The notes below the pieces were generated by a model, which was given only the letters and a program-made list of their open reading frames with translations, did not search any database and was not told the DNA's origin. From the NCBI GenBank assembly GCA_037951105.1, contig JBAMJV010003816.1, positions 1-64,000 of the forward strand: a stretch of DNA of 64,000 bases, read 5' to 3'. Positions 42,540 to 53,161 of the stretch are shown here, piece after piece. How positions within the stretch are numbered: the first letter of the stretch is position 1; each line of letters starts with the position of its first letter. The position numbers and the translations under genes are program-made. This DNA comes from Echinarachnius parma. Its lineage: Eukaryota > Echinodermata > Echinoidea > Clypeasteroida > Echinarachniidae.

Positions 42540-42845
42540 CATGATAATTTTCACCATAAATGTAAATGGCAAAAAACAAAGAATCATTCTCTTGTTTTCC
42601 ATAAATGATTTGAAATTCCTCTCTTACATGTATTTTCCCCCATTGAATAAACATTTGTCTGTGTCAGTACGTTTGGGTACAGTACACGTACAGTGTATGT
42701 TTGTACAACAGGTACTAATGGTAGACGGTAGATAGTAGATACGTACATTTATTTTTCTAGTGATAATTTGCATCATGACTGTAAGTGGCAAAAACCTAGG
42801 TAGATTCTCCTGTTTTTCATGAATAATCATGAATTCCTCTCCATT
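42540..42845 (+). repeat. Two-copy tandem repeat, ~220-bp spacing
   Basis: tgataattttcaccataaatg, taaatggcaaaaa, tctcttgttttccataaat and gaaattcctctc at 42541-42622 match tgataatttgcatcatgact, taagtggcaaaaa, tctcctgtttttcatgaat and gaattcctctcc at 42760-42842. Confidence 0.75.
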
Positions 42846-42868
42846 CCCCCCCCCCCCCCCCCCCCCCC
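42846..42868 (+). repeat. Poly-C run of 23
   Basis: Twenty-three consecutive C residues directly after the second copy of the 42.5-kb tandem repeat. Open frames on both strands crossing it are homopolymer artefacts. Confidence 0.9.
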
Positions 42869-43223
42869 ATCGCATTTCACCTTCACTTTCCGCTTGAAAA
42901 ACCCCATTTCTTTTTACGCATTTTGTTTGATTCGGCGCCAGACAAATCAAGTGGAAGATGCCTCCTCCACATCATCAACATCGTCGTTGTCATTAACACG
43001 GAGCAAAAAGGCTTTTAAAGGAAAAAAACCTTGTGTCTGTCAGCCTGTTGTTACTGACCGGAACTAATGTGACAACCAAGAACATTATACATTTTTTTGA
43101 AAATTTGTTTTCTTCAAATTTGTACTCACTTCAATAATCATGGCTCCCCCTTTTATACTAGAAATATCACTGAATGTAATACCCCCGCAGTACTGGTTTG
43201 TGAAGAGGATATAACAATGATCA

Positions 43224-45098
43224 TTAAAGGGCAATGCAACTCAAGAATAGAGTTTATCCTACTTGATATATCGTAATATGCCTTTTTATTATACAGTCAA
43301 ACCTGTCTATAGCGGCCACTCAAGGGAAACTTCAAAAGTGGCCGCTATAGACAGGTGGCCACTATAGACAGGTTGGCGACCATTTTGTTTTTTTAAGCAC
43401 GTGTGTTTATAATATAAACATCAATACCATTACCACATGTAGCCCACACATGAACATAATTATAAACAACATTTACATGCATATGAAATAAAAGAACAGA
43501 ACCTTGGAAACTTGTCTTATTTTTTTAGTACATTTGTGTGATTAGTGTTGAGAAAATAATGAAAAGTTTCATTATATGTAAACCTTCCGAAATAAATCTA
43601 CCATCGTCGTCTGTTTGGCCGACTGTCGTTCGTTGTTGCCGAAGAAACAACTCTCGATCTCGAGCTCCCGATATGATGATGCAATGCGCGCGCGATCGTG
43701 TGACTATTTTTATTCTTTGCCTGAACAAAATGATGTTACGTAAAAAAAATATTTTTGATTGAAAAAAAAAGTTCTAGAAAATACGACGATGAGAGCAAAA
43801 ATGTGTAAGTGTAGGAAAATATTTCATATCAAACTTCATTGATAAGTTTTTTCATTAAATAAAATGTTTCGCAAAGACAACACAAACATTTAAATGTACG
43901 AGGCTATACAAACCGGTTTAGATCCGATCCGGTCCGATCCCCAATGCGGTGAAAGTGTGTGCATTGTGCATGCATGATCAAAGTCCCAGTCGCCGCAGCT
44001 AGCACTCAGCAGAGCAGCTAGCACTCATCGATCGATAAAAGATCACAACCACGGGGCTTACAATGCGTGCATGAACAAGAACACGGATGTTCAGCCAGGG
44101 CTATGAGCGCGCGCTAATCCGTCTCAAGTGCGTAGCTCAGCTGAAAGCTAGCTAGCGATCGCTTCACAAAAACAATGAGTGAGTAAAAATAGACCAGTCG
44201 GCGGACGAGGTAAACAAAACAAACGGCCATTTTAGGCTTTTAAACTTGACATTCATTATTGAGGCGGCACTTTTCAAAAGCTACAGGGACAGGGTAGTTC
44301 TTCAGCCCTAGAGTAGACTATGGTTATATTGTTCGCTAAGCTTATGCTGCCAGCTCGCTTTCACGGCCAGCTCGCTTTCACGGCAAAGTATACCAGCTTC
44401 GCATCGGAAAATATCAAACTAGCACGCCCGCAGTTACGGCCAAACCGAACATTGAGTGGCCGCTACAGACGGTAAAAAAATGAGTTTGGGAAGCCAAAAC
44501 AGTGGCCGCTGGCCGCGTTAGGCAGGTGGCCGCTATAGACAGTGTTTATAACACTGTATTTTCCTCGGGGGGAATCCTATGTGGCCGCTAACGGCAGGTG
44601 GCCGCTATAGACAGGTGGCCGCTAGTACAGGTTTGACTGTATATAACATAACTCCGACTCAGATTTCTGCTTTGGGAGAAATATGTGAAAACTCTATCGG
44701 GCTTACCACTATTCATGCGAACACTGGAGGCCGCCATTATTAGGTGTGTGCGGACTTATGGTCAGTGAGATGCACTAATGCATTTCAATAGGACCTATTG
44801 TTACCATTGTCTGAATGCTTGTAGATGCTTTGACGAGTCTGTAAATCAGTGAAAAGCTTTTTGTTCGGCCCGTAGCGCACTCGTCATAGTTTGAAAAGCA
44901 TGTCGGGCAATTACAAGAACATGGCCGCTCCCATCACCTTTTGCCGCCGTAAGAATTAGTAAAATGTGGGTATGTTCACGTAAGGATTTCATGGGATCCA
45001 GGAGGCCAAAATTGCCAAGTTATGTATCAAATAAAATGTCTGTTCACCCTCTAAACGATAATAATAGCCGAAAGCCATGTAGTTTCATTGCCCTTTAA
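43224..45098 (+). mobile_element. TTAA-5 element split by a TA element
   Basis: TTAAAGGGCAATGCAACTCA at the left, tttcATTGCCCTTTAA at the right; TIR about 13 bp plus TTAA. The total of 1,875 bp includes a 1,346-bp nested element (43294-44639); the host element alone is about 530 bp, close to the 565 bp of the relative at 48994-49558. Its unique part contains ccgccattattaggtgtgtg and cccgtagcgcactcgtcata. Confidence 0.88.
43294..44639. mobile_element. TA-flanked CAGTCAAACCTG element, nested
   Basis: CAGTCAAACCTGTCTATAGC at the left, gctagtacAGGTTTGACTG at the right, flanked by TA (43292-43293, 44640-44641). TACAGT...ACTGTA ends are characteristic of Tc1/mariner-type transposons. The subterminal zones repeat gtggccgctatagacaggt several times: two left copies, and three or more at the right. 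Interior frames are under 80 codons, so it is non-autonomous. A GC-rich stretch (43900-44180) has gctagcactcagcagagcag and ctagcactcatcgatcgat words. A solo fragment lies at 56917. Confidence 0.9.
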
Positions 45099-45119
45099 GT
45101 GCAGAATCTACACTGTATG

Positions 45120-45634
45120 GTGCATAGATATTTGGAGCAAATTTGTGGTTACCATGGCAACGCCTTATCCGAAAAACGAAAAAGATATGAATTGCACACC
45201 CTCACCATATCAATATTAAGTCAACCAAGTTTCATTAAAATTGATCAAAAACTGTGGAAGTAGTTCACTCTACAAGATTTGATAATTTTTGGTGCAAAAT
45301 TTTGGTTACCATGGCAACGCCTTATCTAACATTCACAGAATGTGTCTTGCACACGCTTACATCAGGAACATTCAGTGTGTCTAGTTTTATCAAAATTGCT
45401 CAAAAACTATGAAAGTAGTTCGCTCGTCAAGATTCGCTCCACATTCATGGAATGTGTCTTGCACACCCTTACCTCAAGAGAATCAAATGTGCCAAATTTC
45501 ATCAAAATTGTTCAAAAACTGAGAAAGTAGTTCGCGACACAAACTTATTGCAACGGACCAACCGACCGCCCGACCGTCCGCCCACACGCTGATTCCTATA
45601 TACCCCCTTTCAAACTTCGTTTGGGCGGGGGTAT
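45120..45634 (+). mobile_element. Second composite element: tandem core, microsatellite, hairpin
   Basis: gtggttaccatggcaacgcc at 45150 recurs as ttggttaccatggcaacgcc at 45302; ggaatgtgtcttgcacaccc-type words occur at 45335 and 45458; and the tcaaaattg-tcaaaaact-gaaagtagttcgc block occurs three times (45235, 45392, 45505). The core is followed by ggaccaaccgaccgcccgac, then a hairpin at 45598-45634 (tataccccctttcaaac, ttcg, tttgggcgggggtata). This is the same layout as 873-2109 with unrelated core sequence. The left end is uncertain and may lie at the edge of the TTAA-5 element. Confidence 0.7.
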
Positions 45635-45917
45635 AATTATAAATAAAACTATATATTGTAAATACATAACAACATCCCTCGCATTAAAATACTAGAACTG
45701 CACATATTCACATGTCTATATCAGGGAGGTATCACATAGCAATCAGGGAGAAGGTTATGAAATGGGGAAGAATCTTTCCCTTAACCTGGGAGATTTTTCA
45801 AAATTGTTTGTCAGGATGTAGAAAGATCGGTACATTTTCAGGGAGCCCTCTGCAGAATCAGGGAGACTTCATTGACTCTCACAAAAGGAATTTTCAATTT
45901 GTTCAAGTTGACCGATA

Positions 45918-45995
45918 ATTTAGTTGCCTGATCTGGCAACCAAACTATACCATCGATTAAAGTTTACTTGCCCCAGGAAATTGGGCAAGGGTTAA
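45918..45995 (-). mobile_element. GGGCAAGT-family fragment
   Basis: ttgcctgatctggcaaccaa, actataccatcgattaaag, tttacttgccccaggaaatt with gggcaag: one end of the family only. Confidence 0.65.
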
Positions 45996-47268
45996 TGATA
46001 ATGCCAAAACTTGATTTAGCCCTCATAGATAAAGACAGGAATCATAATAGCACACCTTTTTTACCCTTACAATCCATTTGTTTGGGTTAGGCCAAGTAAA
46101 CACGCTATAATCTCTGAAACAGTGTTCAGTAAACCAAAAGCAAAGTTTGGCTAACAATGGTGTACTACAACACACAAATATATCTCCTGTCCTTTATCAG
46201 TCATCTGTACATAAACCATAAAAACCTGCATTACAAGGACCTGCTTCCACTGAAAAACCAAAGCAAACATGATCATTATTTTAATGACGTTTTAATTGCT
46301 TGTCCAGTGTAAATGTATATCATAGGGCATGTCTACATGAACTGTAGAAACAATGTACAGTATGAACATGTAGACGATGGAGTTGGTAAACTAGTAGCAG
46401 TCATTTCTTATCTCTATCAATAAACACCACCTCATATACATGTATAGACACGAACAAAGAATATATGTACTTGAATATCATTCTAAGTGATCAGTAATGC
46501 AAATGAGCAATAATCACATTCCATTGCCCACCACCTCTGCCTCTCCCCTTCCATAACTTTAACAAATTATCAAAAACCGCAAACGTATTTCAAAATTCAA
46601 CCCCTTTGTAAAACTTATTTTAAAAATATGTAAGACCGCATCTAAAGTGACAAGCAGATTTATCAAACTATTTTATGACTGACGTGTATGCATGATAGGT
46701 AAGGAAAATGTGCTGACAAAGTTCTATTATTCCATTAAACTGCCTACTGTGGATGTAGTAAAATGGAGAGCATTAGATTTCAAATTTTGATCATACAGAC
46801 CAGACGCACCCCCACCCCCTGCCACTTCGTGTCCCCCCCCCCCCCCCTCGCCCCTCACCTCTGCCCTCTCCCACTGTGTGAACCTTTACTACCATCAGAC
46901 AGACTTGGCGTTGTGATGAAAGGGGGAGGGCACTGGAGGCATGTGCCCCCCTACCCCCAATCAGTCGGACAATACCAGCTAGCTACATGTATATATTCAC
47001 TATGAATGTCTCTACTGATGAACAGTCTGAAGTAATCAAAAGCTTGAATATTTAAGCTTATTCCTAAATTGACTAGATATTAGTAACAAAAGTAAGATTA
47101 TTCTGTGTATTATCAGCTTTATCCCAGCAACCAGAAGAGATTAAAACATTATTTCCAATAGCTTCCTTCCCAACTATGTTATCATGCCTGTTAATGTTGT
47201 CCTAGGAAGTGGTATAATGCAGCAACAATGTCAGAAGATTAGCATTATAATTCCTCAATACTGAGATT
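45996..47268. other. No gene or element recognised
   Basis: About 1.27 kb with a 15-C run (46833-46847) and TACATGTA words. A frame at 46763 crosses the C run. No exon-like frame or TIR pair. Confidence 0.5.
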
Positions 47269-47777
47269 ATAAAGGGATAGTTGAGTTTTGGTATAGAGGG
47301 CGCTACACAAAATAAATTTTTTTGTGAGATAATGAAAAACTGAGTGTAAAATTTGAAAGAGCATAATATTTTAATGATAGAATAAACTTTATTTGATCAA
47401 AATCGGTTCAGAAATGGCTGAAATATCCATAAACATAGCCATTTGTAAAAAAGTATTCAATAATTTTGAACCAGCCGTTAATTATTTTTTTTAAATGCTT
47501 CCTCTTTTCAAAAATTTACAAAAGAGGTTTTTAAATAGTTGTTGATTATCTCTCTATCTAATCACTATTTCAACAAGACATAACATGCACAATATTTTAT
47601 TTTAAATGGTTGAAACTGATGAGTTTTTAGAGAGCGCCCTCTTAAATTTGAACAGCTCCTTTTTAATGATAACAGGCTTTTTACTTGAAAATAGTAAATT
47701 CTAAGCTTTTTTTGGAGATGAAAAATTGCGATCGTAACTTGCAAGTGGTGGGGAAAAAAAGTGTGCAGCATTGATTT

Positions 47778-47897
47778 GACTGAAATTAGTGATCAATCAC
47801 GATAGGATTGGGAGTGGATGATCTCTAATTTCAGTCAAGACTGAAATTAGCGATCAATCACGATACGATTGGGAGTGGATGATCGCTAATTTCAGTA
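47778..47897 (+). repeat. Tandem duplicate of a 59-bp inverted module
   Basis: Each copy starts gactgaaattag and ends ctaatttcagt, with gatcaatcacgata, gattgggagtggatgatc between, so each is a small hairpin. The two copies differ at three positions, and the hairpin ends co-vary: t/t-type (agtgatc with gatctct) in the first, agcgatc with gatcgct in the second. Confidence 0.9.
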
Positions 47898-48163
47898 AAG
47901 GCACATATTTTCTCTCTAGATTGCAAGTTACGATCGCAATTTCTTATCCCCCAAAATAGCTTAGATTTTACTGTTTTCAAAAGGTATATTCAACAAAACT
48001 TGAACTTATAAGAAGGAATAACATATCAAGGTACAGTTTTTTCATCTCCGATTTGATTCATGTTTTGCTTTGTCTTTGTTTGCATTCTAGCGTTCAGTAC
48101 AGTCCCATGCATAGTGTTTCATGCTGTGTTATCCTGGGGATTTTTGTGTAAATTTTCTCTATC

Positions 48164-48244
48164 TCCGTGTAAGAACCGCACCCCCCTTTTCGTCGGTAAT
48201 TCCGTCGGGAAAACCATGCGGTTAATACACCGACAAATACGGTA
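48164..48244. mobile_element. CCGTATTTG element, decayed copy 3
   Basis: ccgtgtaagaaccgcacccc at the left, gcggttaatacaccgacaaa with TACGG at the right. It lacks the long A/T homopolymers and one internal block. It is nested inside the TTAA-6 element and followed by TA. Confidence 0.7.
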
Positions 48245-48380
48245 GTCATTTGTAATTTTTTATTCATTTCGAGCATGGTGGAGTTGTAACTATTAGTTTG
48301 TAATGTAACGGTGTCAGTTTGGGTTACAAAAATTCAGTTCGACCAAAACTCAACTATCCCTTTAACCCATTGCACAAGAT

Positions 48381-48613
48381 TTAAAGGGAAGCAGCAACCT
48401 AATATAATTTTCTAATTAATTCAAACATATAAAGAAACTCGACCAGAAATATAATATGACTGAAAAAGAGCAAAGAAAATGGGATTCCAGCGGGATTCGA
48501 ACCCCAGACCTCCGGATTGCTAGTATTGAAAGAGAGTACTTCTTTTTATTAGTAGTTCATTCAGGACTCCAAAAGTTCAGAAAAGGTCAATCTGGGGTGT
48601 TGTTTCCCTTTAA
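48381..48613 (-). mobile_element. TTAA-3 element carrying a tRNA-like segment
   Basis: TTAAAGGGAAGCAGCAACCT at the left; GGGGTGTTGTTTCCCTTTAA at the right. Between them, on the minus strand, is a tRNA-like stretch (ctagcaatccggaggtctgg then GGTTCGAATCCC, a perfect B-box) followed by the same body as the SINE at 17191 (tttctttgctctttttcagt, tatatttctggtcgagtttc). So either a SINE inserted into a TTAA element or the TTAA element has captured it. 233 bp. Confidence 0.8.
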
Positions 48614-48993
48614 TTTTGGTATTCAGAACAGATACTCCCCCAAGTTTCTAGACCAATGCTGAATGGGTTGCAAAGACACTTCAAGCAGAGAGGTGGAAGG
48701 ACTCTGCTTCAACGATTGATCTAGTAGCATTGTCCAAAGCCACAAAACTTACTTAGAACTCTAGTGGTTCTCTCAACTCTCATACCTTGTATCTATTTGT
48801 ATTAATTGCCAATGGAAGCATGGAACAGATTTGGGTTTTAAATCAAATTTCCCTTTCTTTAAAAAGATATTTACAATTGTGTTTGGATTTTTAATCGTCC
48901 ACTGGAAAGTTATAACTGTGTACAAAGTCAGTGCAATGAGTTAGCCAATATCACTTTGCATTTTCGCTCACTTCTCAGCCATATAACATCCAC

Positions 48994-49558
48994 TTAAAGG
49001 ACAATGAAATCCAGACAAATTGTTGTATGCACTATAAGACACTAAATATAATGAATAGTCTCTGAAAATTTGAGCACAATCGGTCAAGAAATAAGAAAAC
49101 TATAGCTCTTTGAAAAGATCCATGTATTTCTTCGAGTGACTCAAATTGGCAACGCACTCTGGCAAAGTTGTGGACAACTCCCCATACCATTTGTACACAA
49201 AATTTCATTTTTGTTAAATTTTCTCAAAATGTATATAAACCCTTCGTTCGAGTTCAACATATGTTTTGTAGGATGCTTTTATACATAACATATCATGAGT
49301 TGGGGGAATGGAAAAATGTGACTATGAAGAAAACTGTAAAAATGGGAATATTTGTGTACAAAACATATGGGGAGTTGTCCACACACTTATCAGAGTGCGT
49401 TGCCAATTTGAGTTACCCATAGGAATAAATGGACATCTTCAAAGAGCCGTAGTTTTCTTGTTTCTTACCCGATTATGCTGTAACTTTCAGAGATTATTCT
49501 TCTTAATCTCTTCAAGACTATGAAAGCAACACTTTGCTTGGGTTTCATTGCCCTTTAA
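48994..49558 (+). mobile_element. TTAA-5 element, copy 2, foldback interior
   Basis: TTAAAGGACAATGAAATCCA at the left; ggTTTCATTGCCCTTTAA at the right. The interior is a long imperfect inverted repeat: gactcaaattggcaacgcac, tctggcaaagttgtggacaa and ctccccata at 49138-49190 mirror tatggggag, ttgtccacacacttatcaga and gtgcgttgccaatttgagtt at 49365-49417. It inserted into the TTAA that other TTAA-1 copies carry at this exact point (gtccatTTAActtgaaat). Confidence 0.93.
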
Positions 49559-49576
49559 TTTCAATACATCGCAATA

Positions 49577-49690
49577 TCACTTAGCGATACTTAGCTATAT
49601 CACTTAGCGCTACTTAGCTACAGTATATCACTTAGCGATACTTAGCTATATCACTTAGCGATACTTAGCTATATCACTTAGCGATACTTA
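49577..49690 (+). repeat. ~24-bp minisatellite (atatcacttagcgatacttagct)
   Basis: Five to six units of a tatcacttagcgatacttag-type repeat, with one agcgctact and one tacagtata variant. It lies within the TTAA-1 copy, in the position where other copies have about 25 bp (acacaatacccagtggacat). Confidence 0.95.
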
Positions 49691-49775
49691 GCGATATCAC
49701 AAAAATACACATTTTATCAACCATTCATCGCTTTTTGCACATGTCAACAAAGGTACTACATACGTAGACCTTTAA

Positions 49776-50270
49776 ACAAACAAACACACCTATGTAACAC
49801 ACATGTCCCTAACACCTTTTTTTTCCAACAGCAGGCCCAAACACATGTTCAAAAACTAACTACCGGTTCCTTGAAATGGGGGTAGGAAAATCCAAAAGAA
49901 ATGAAAGGCAATGTATTATACACCATCTGCGATCAGGAATCAGACAGCTGTGTTTAGGCTATATATTATACAGCAAGCGCTCCAAGTTAAAGCAAAATAT
50001 CGCCATCGGTTGCTTCCGCATGGGCTGAGAAGTGGCATTGGGATGTGATTTTGTTGTTAGCGCTAGGTTGTTATTATTTTTTTTTTTTGTTGATACATAC
50101 ACAAATTCACCCGATGTTACCGATTTCACATTACAAAATTGGGCATCTGGTGCTAGTAGAATGTACACCTTACTCAAACTTGTCAAAATTTTACATTTTA
50201 GTACAGGCAGGTATAAACATACAAATTTACCACAAAAGTGTAATGTCCATAATGGTGGAATGGCCCATAT
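49776..50270. other. No supported gene
   Basis: Overlapping frames of 80-129 codons cross this stretch on both strands, but they contradict each other and show no domain. Probably non-coding. Confidence 0.45.
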
Positions 50271-50543
50271 GCAGGGCTCGACACTAGCACTTGCCCGCTT
50301 GCCCGGGGCAAGTAAAAATTGGTGTTGGGCGAGTAAAATTGCATACATTTTCTAGTTTGCTTGCCCGATCGGGCAACTACAGTACTTGTTCAACTTTGAG
50401 AGAAAAATGTAATTTCATGCATGTAAATCTCATCTAAAAGTGCCAGGGCAAGTAAATTTTCTATTCGGGCAAGTCAAATTATGAGTTATGATTTGACTTG
50501 CCCAAACGGGCCAGTAGAGGAAAAAGTTGGTGTGGAGGCTTGC
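50271..50543 (+). mobile_element. GGGCAAGT-family element
   Basis: GCAGGGCTCGACACTAGCAC at the left, GTTGGTGTGGAGGCTTG at the right; ttgcccgcttgcccggggca, ttgcttgcccgatcgggcaa, ttttctattcgggcaagtca and acttgcccaaacgggccagt. 273 bp, well preserved. Confidence 0.9.
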
Positions 50544-51350
50544 CATATGTACATGTACGCGTTTTCTGTTGCCCAGCTCACTTCTTTATATAAGACAAAC
50601 TTATCAATTATTTTATTTCATCCTGGAGAAAACCCTATTTTCTTTGCTCTTTTTTATCTACATTATATAAAGTTTCCTTAGATCTTTGAAACGATTATTT
50701 CTTATCAGAGCCTGTGGAACCCGTTTTGTAACTGACTCGTTCGTTCGTTCGTGTCTCCTTAATTAGATCAAGATAAAAGATACAGTTCCTAACTAAAGTT
50801 TGTCCATCTCTCGATGGCTGCGATGTAACTGACTGAAGCTGCTACATGTCGCACCAACCCAGATTGATGGTATCAAGGGTGGCGCAATTCCAATTCTATT
50901 GTTGTCACAAACTTGGTAATGACCAAAACGATTCCACACGTGATAATTCATTTCACAAATGTAGATTGAAGACTTACAGTACTTAGCTTTACTAATGGAA
51001 AATAAAATGGAGCTACGCATATGGTATCTCATTCAATATCTCCTTAAGTAGAGATGGTGGAAATTGGAGTGGACATTTGATACAATCATTATGATTATTA
51101 TTACAAGAGGCTCTCAGTCTGGGGAATGATTCCATTTCATTTTTGCTTTATATTAAGTAAAACTATAGTAGTTTTTTATTCAATCCTTCACTCTGCTTGG
51201 TTTATATAGTTTCAAGTTCCAGTTTATTACTCGTCATTTTTGCCTCGACAAAGGATCTACACCAGTTAAGAATATAATTATTGAAATAAATGTGCAAAGA
51301 ATAAAGGATCTCCTCCAGGATTTTCATGTATGGTTTTCCCTTGCCTATGT
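50544..51350. other. No feature recognised
   Basis: cgttcgttcgttcg at 50739-50752 is a short microsatellite. No gene or element. Confidence 0.5.
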
Positions 51351-51674
51351 CAAGCCTCCACACTAACTTTTTTCTACTTGCCTGATATGGCAGGTAAAAT
51401 AATACATTTTCATATTTTACAGAAAATGTACGTGCCTGAAACAAATATATAAGAATCTTAAGAAAAATTAATTGTGCTAGGTATCTAGATCTGCTTGTTT
51501 TTTCGCTAGTTTCTAGATGATTACACACATGTAAGAAATTACATTTTTCTCTCCTACTCCTAGTTAAACAGAAATGTTAGTTTCCCAATCGGACAGCCAA
51601 ACTAGATAATCTATGATATTTTACATGCCAAACATCAATTTTTACTTGCCCCAGGCACGCAGAAAAGTGCTATG
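51351..51674 (-). mobile_element. GGGCAAGT-family element, decayed
   Basis: TCAAGCCTCCACACTAACTT at the left; atttttacttgccccaggca and agtgctatgtttg at the right. The internal GGGCAAG words are mutated (cctgatatggcaggtaaaat). 324 bp. Confidence 0.75.
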
Positions 51675-52354
51675 TTTGAAATAATATAATTATTTATAAT
51701 ATTCAATCAATTGTCATTTGATGATGCACACATAAATGACTACATCGAAGGTGAGCAGCTGTTTTTACTTTTCATTCAAAAAATGTTGAGTCACACTTCG
51801 CAAACATAAGAAAATACATAATCATGTTAATTATCACAGGATTTTCAGCTACACTGACTTAGTCATAGTTTTCAACAAATGACCCATTGAGCAGTTTAAG
51901 GTCTCCATATAACGTACATCAGAGAATAATTCCAGGTTTTCAAATGTTTGCATTCTTTAATATCATGGATATAATTTATTTTGTTAATTTCATAATGTTT
52001 GTAAACATCTTCATTAAATGTTTTTTTTTTTCTTTCCTGAATGCATTTTATGTATTTCTTTCCAAAGCTCTACAAAATATGGTTAGGAGCACTTTTAATG
52101 TGGAACGGTACAACTTTGCATTGACCAAATTTATATATTTTTGTTTTAAGTATAAGAACACTAAGACAAGTTTCACCGATTGGTGACAAAACCAAAATAC
52201 TACAACACTAGCTCCAGTACATACTGTACAGTATTCCTTTGGGCTTATTGCTTATTCATGAGGATTTGGGGAATTAATACACCTACAGTAGGTAGCAAAA
52301 CCTGTGTAACATGAATCTGAGTTCAGTACAGTTTATAGACCACCCCAAAGAGAG
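51675..52354. other. No feature recognised
   Basis: A 99-codon frame at 51887 is phenylalanine/isoleucine-rich, as expected from AT-rich sequence; no domain. Confidence 0.5.
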
Positions 52355-52900
52355 AATTTGTATAGGAAATAATACCTGACCTGACCTTTTGACTTTGGGA
52401 AAGTTTCTGTTGTAATGTGACCCTATTCTAGTGTTGGTACTTTTTAATGATAAACTTGAATTAAATTGGAATATTTCTTAGGGTATGACAACCGTGATAT
52501 GCTACAAATCAATTTTTATGTTGTTTTTTTCCTATTTCATCTTCAAAGAGAGACATTTTAAAGAAAATAAAACCTGACCTCACGACTTTGGGAAAGTTTC
52601 TGTTGTAATGTGACCTTATTGTACATTGTAGTGTTGGTAATAGACTTGGATGGGACATTAAATGGGAGTATTTTTATAGTGCGTGAAAACCATGATGTGC
52701 TAAAAATCAAATGTTATGTTGTTTTCATACAAAGAGAGGCATTTAAAGGAAATATTACTTGACCTCATGACTGTGGGGAAATGTTCTGTTGTAATGTGAC
52801 ATTATTCTAGTGATAGGCCTAGTAATAAACTTGAAAGGGGCATTAAATGGGAGTATTTCATAGGGTGTGAACACCATGCTATCAGCATATAATGTATCAG
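52355..52900 (+). repeat. Three-copy tandem repeat, ~190 bp
   Basis: Units share aagagagaat or agagagacatt, gaaa-taa-acctgacct, gactttgggaaagtttctgt, tgtaatgtgacc, tagtgttggta, aaacttgaa, ttaaatgggagtattt and atgtgctaaaaatcaat. They start near 52355, 52543 and 52735. Confidence 0.85.
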
Positions 52901-52998
52901 TAAATCACTTTTTAAGTTTGTTATAAATGTTGTTTTTCCCTCATACTCCCAACCTCTGACTTTTGATTGCAATGTGACATTATGCATACGTGTACATA

Positions 52999-53096
52999 AT
53001 TATTTAACTTGTTCCCTTCCAGATTCTAAAATGCCCATAGACTTTGTACATATAGGCTATAGCCCAATACATTACATACCAGTAACAAATGGGTTA
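52999..53096 (+). mobile_element. TTAA-8-like element
   Basis: atTTAACTTGTTCCCTTCCAG at the left, aacaaatgggTTAACATT at the right. It shares gttccctt, tgcccatagactttgtacat with the copy at 12242. About 98 bp. Confidence 0.5.
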
Positions 53097-53106
53097 ACAT
53101 TACTTT

Positions 53107-53161
53107 TACTGCATTTGTTGTTGCTGTTGTTGTTGATGTTGTTGTTGATATTGTTGTTGTT
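53107..53161 (+). repeat. GTT trinucleotide microsatellite
   Basis: About 55 bp of imperfect gttgttgttgatgttgttg-type repeats. Confidence 0.9.

Larger units (their letters stand above)
47269..48365. mobile_element. TTAA-6 element with nested foldback core
   Basis: AAAGGGATAGTTGAGTTTTG and its exact inverse CAAAACTCAACTATCCCTTT end the element: 21 bp of perfect TIR (left edge TTAT-AAAGGG, right edge CCCTTTAA). Inside, two further inverted layers: attgcgatcgtaacttgcaa (47725) against ttgcaagttacgatcgcaat (47921), and aaatagtaaattctaagctt against agcttagattttactgtttt. The centre is a duplicated 59-bp module (47778-47897). A decayed CCGTATTTG element is nested at 48164-48244. About 1.1 kb, no coding capacity. 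Confidence 0.88.
48714..49775 (+). mobile_element. TTAA-1 element with nested TTAA-5 and minisatellite
   Basis: Left end gatctagtagcattgtccaa (TTAA lost), right end caacaaaggtactacatacg then acctttaa. The family order is interrupted after gccatataacatccac by the TTAA-5 element 48994-49558, resumes with tttcaatacat, is expanded by a ~24-bp minisatellite (49577-49690), then continues aaaaatacacattttatcaa, cattcatcgctttttgcaca. Confidence 0.88.
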
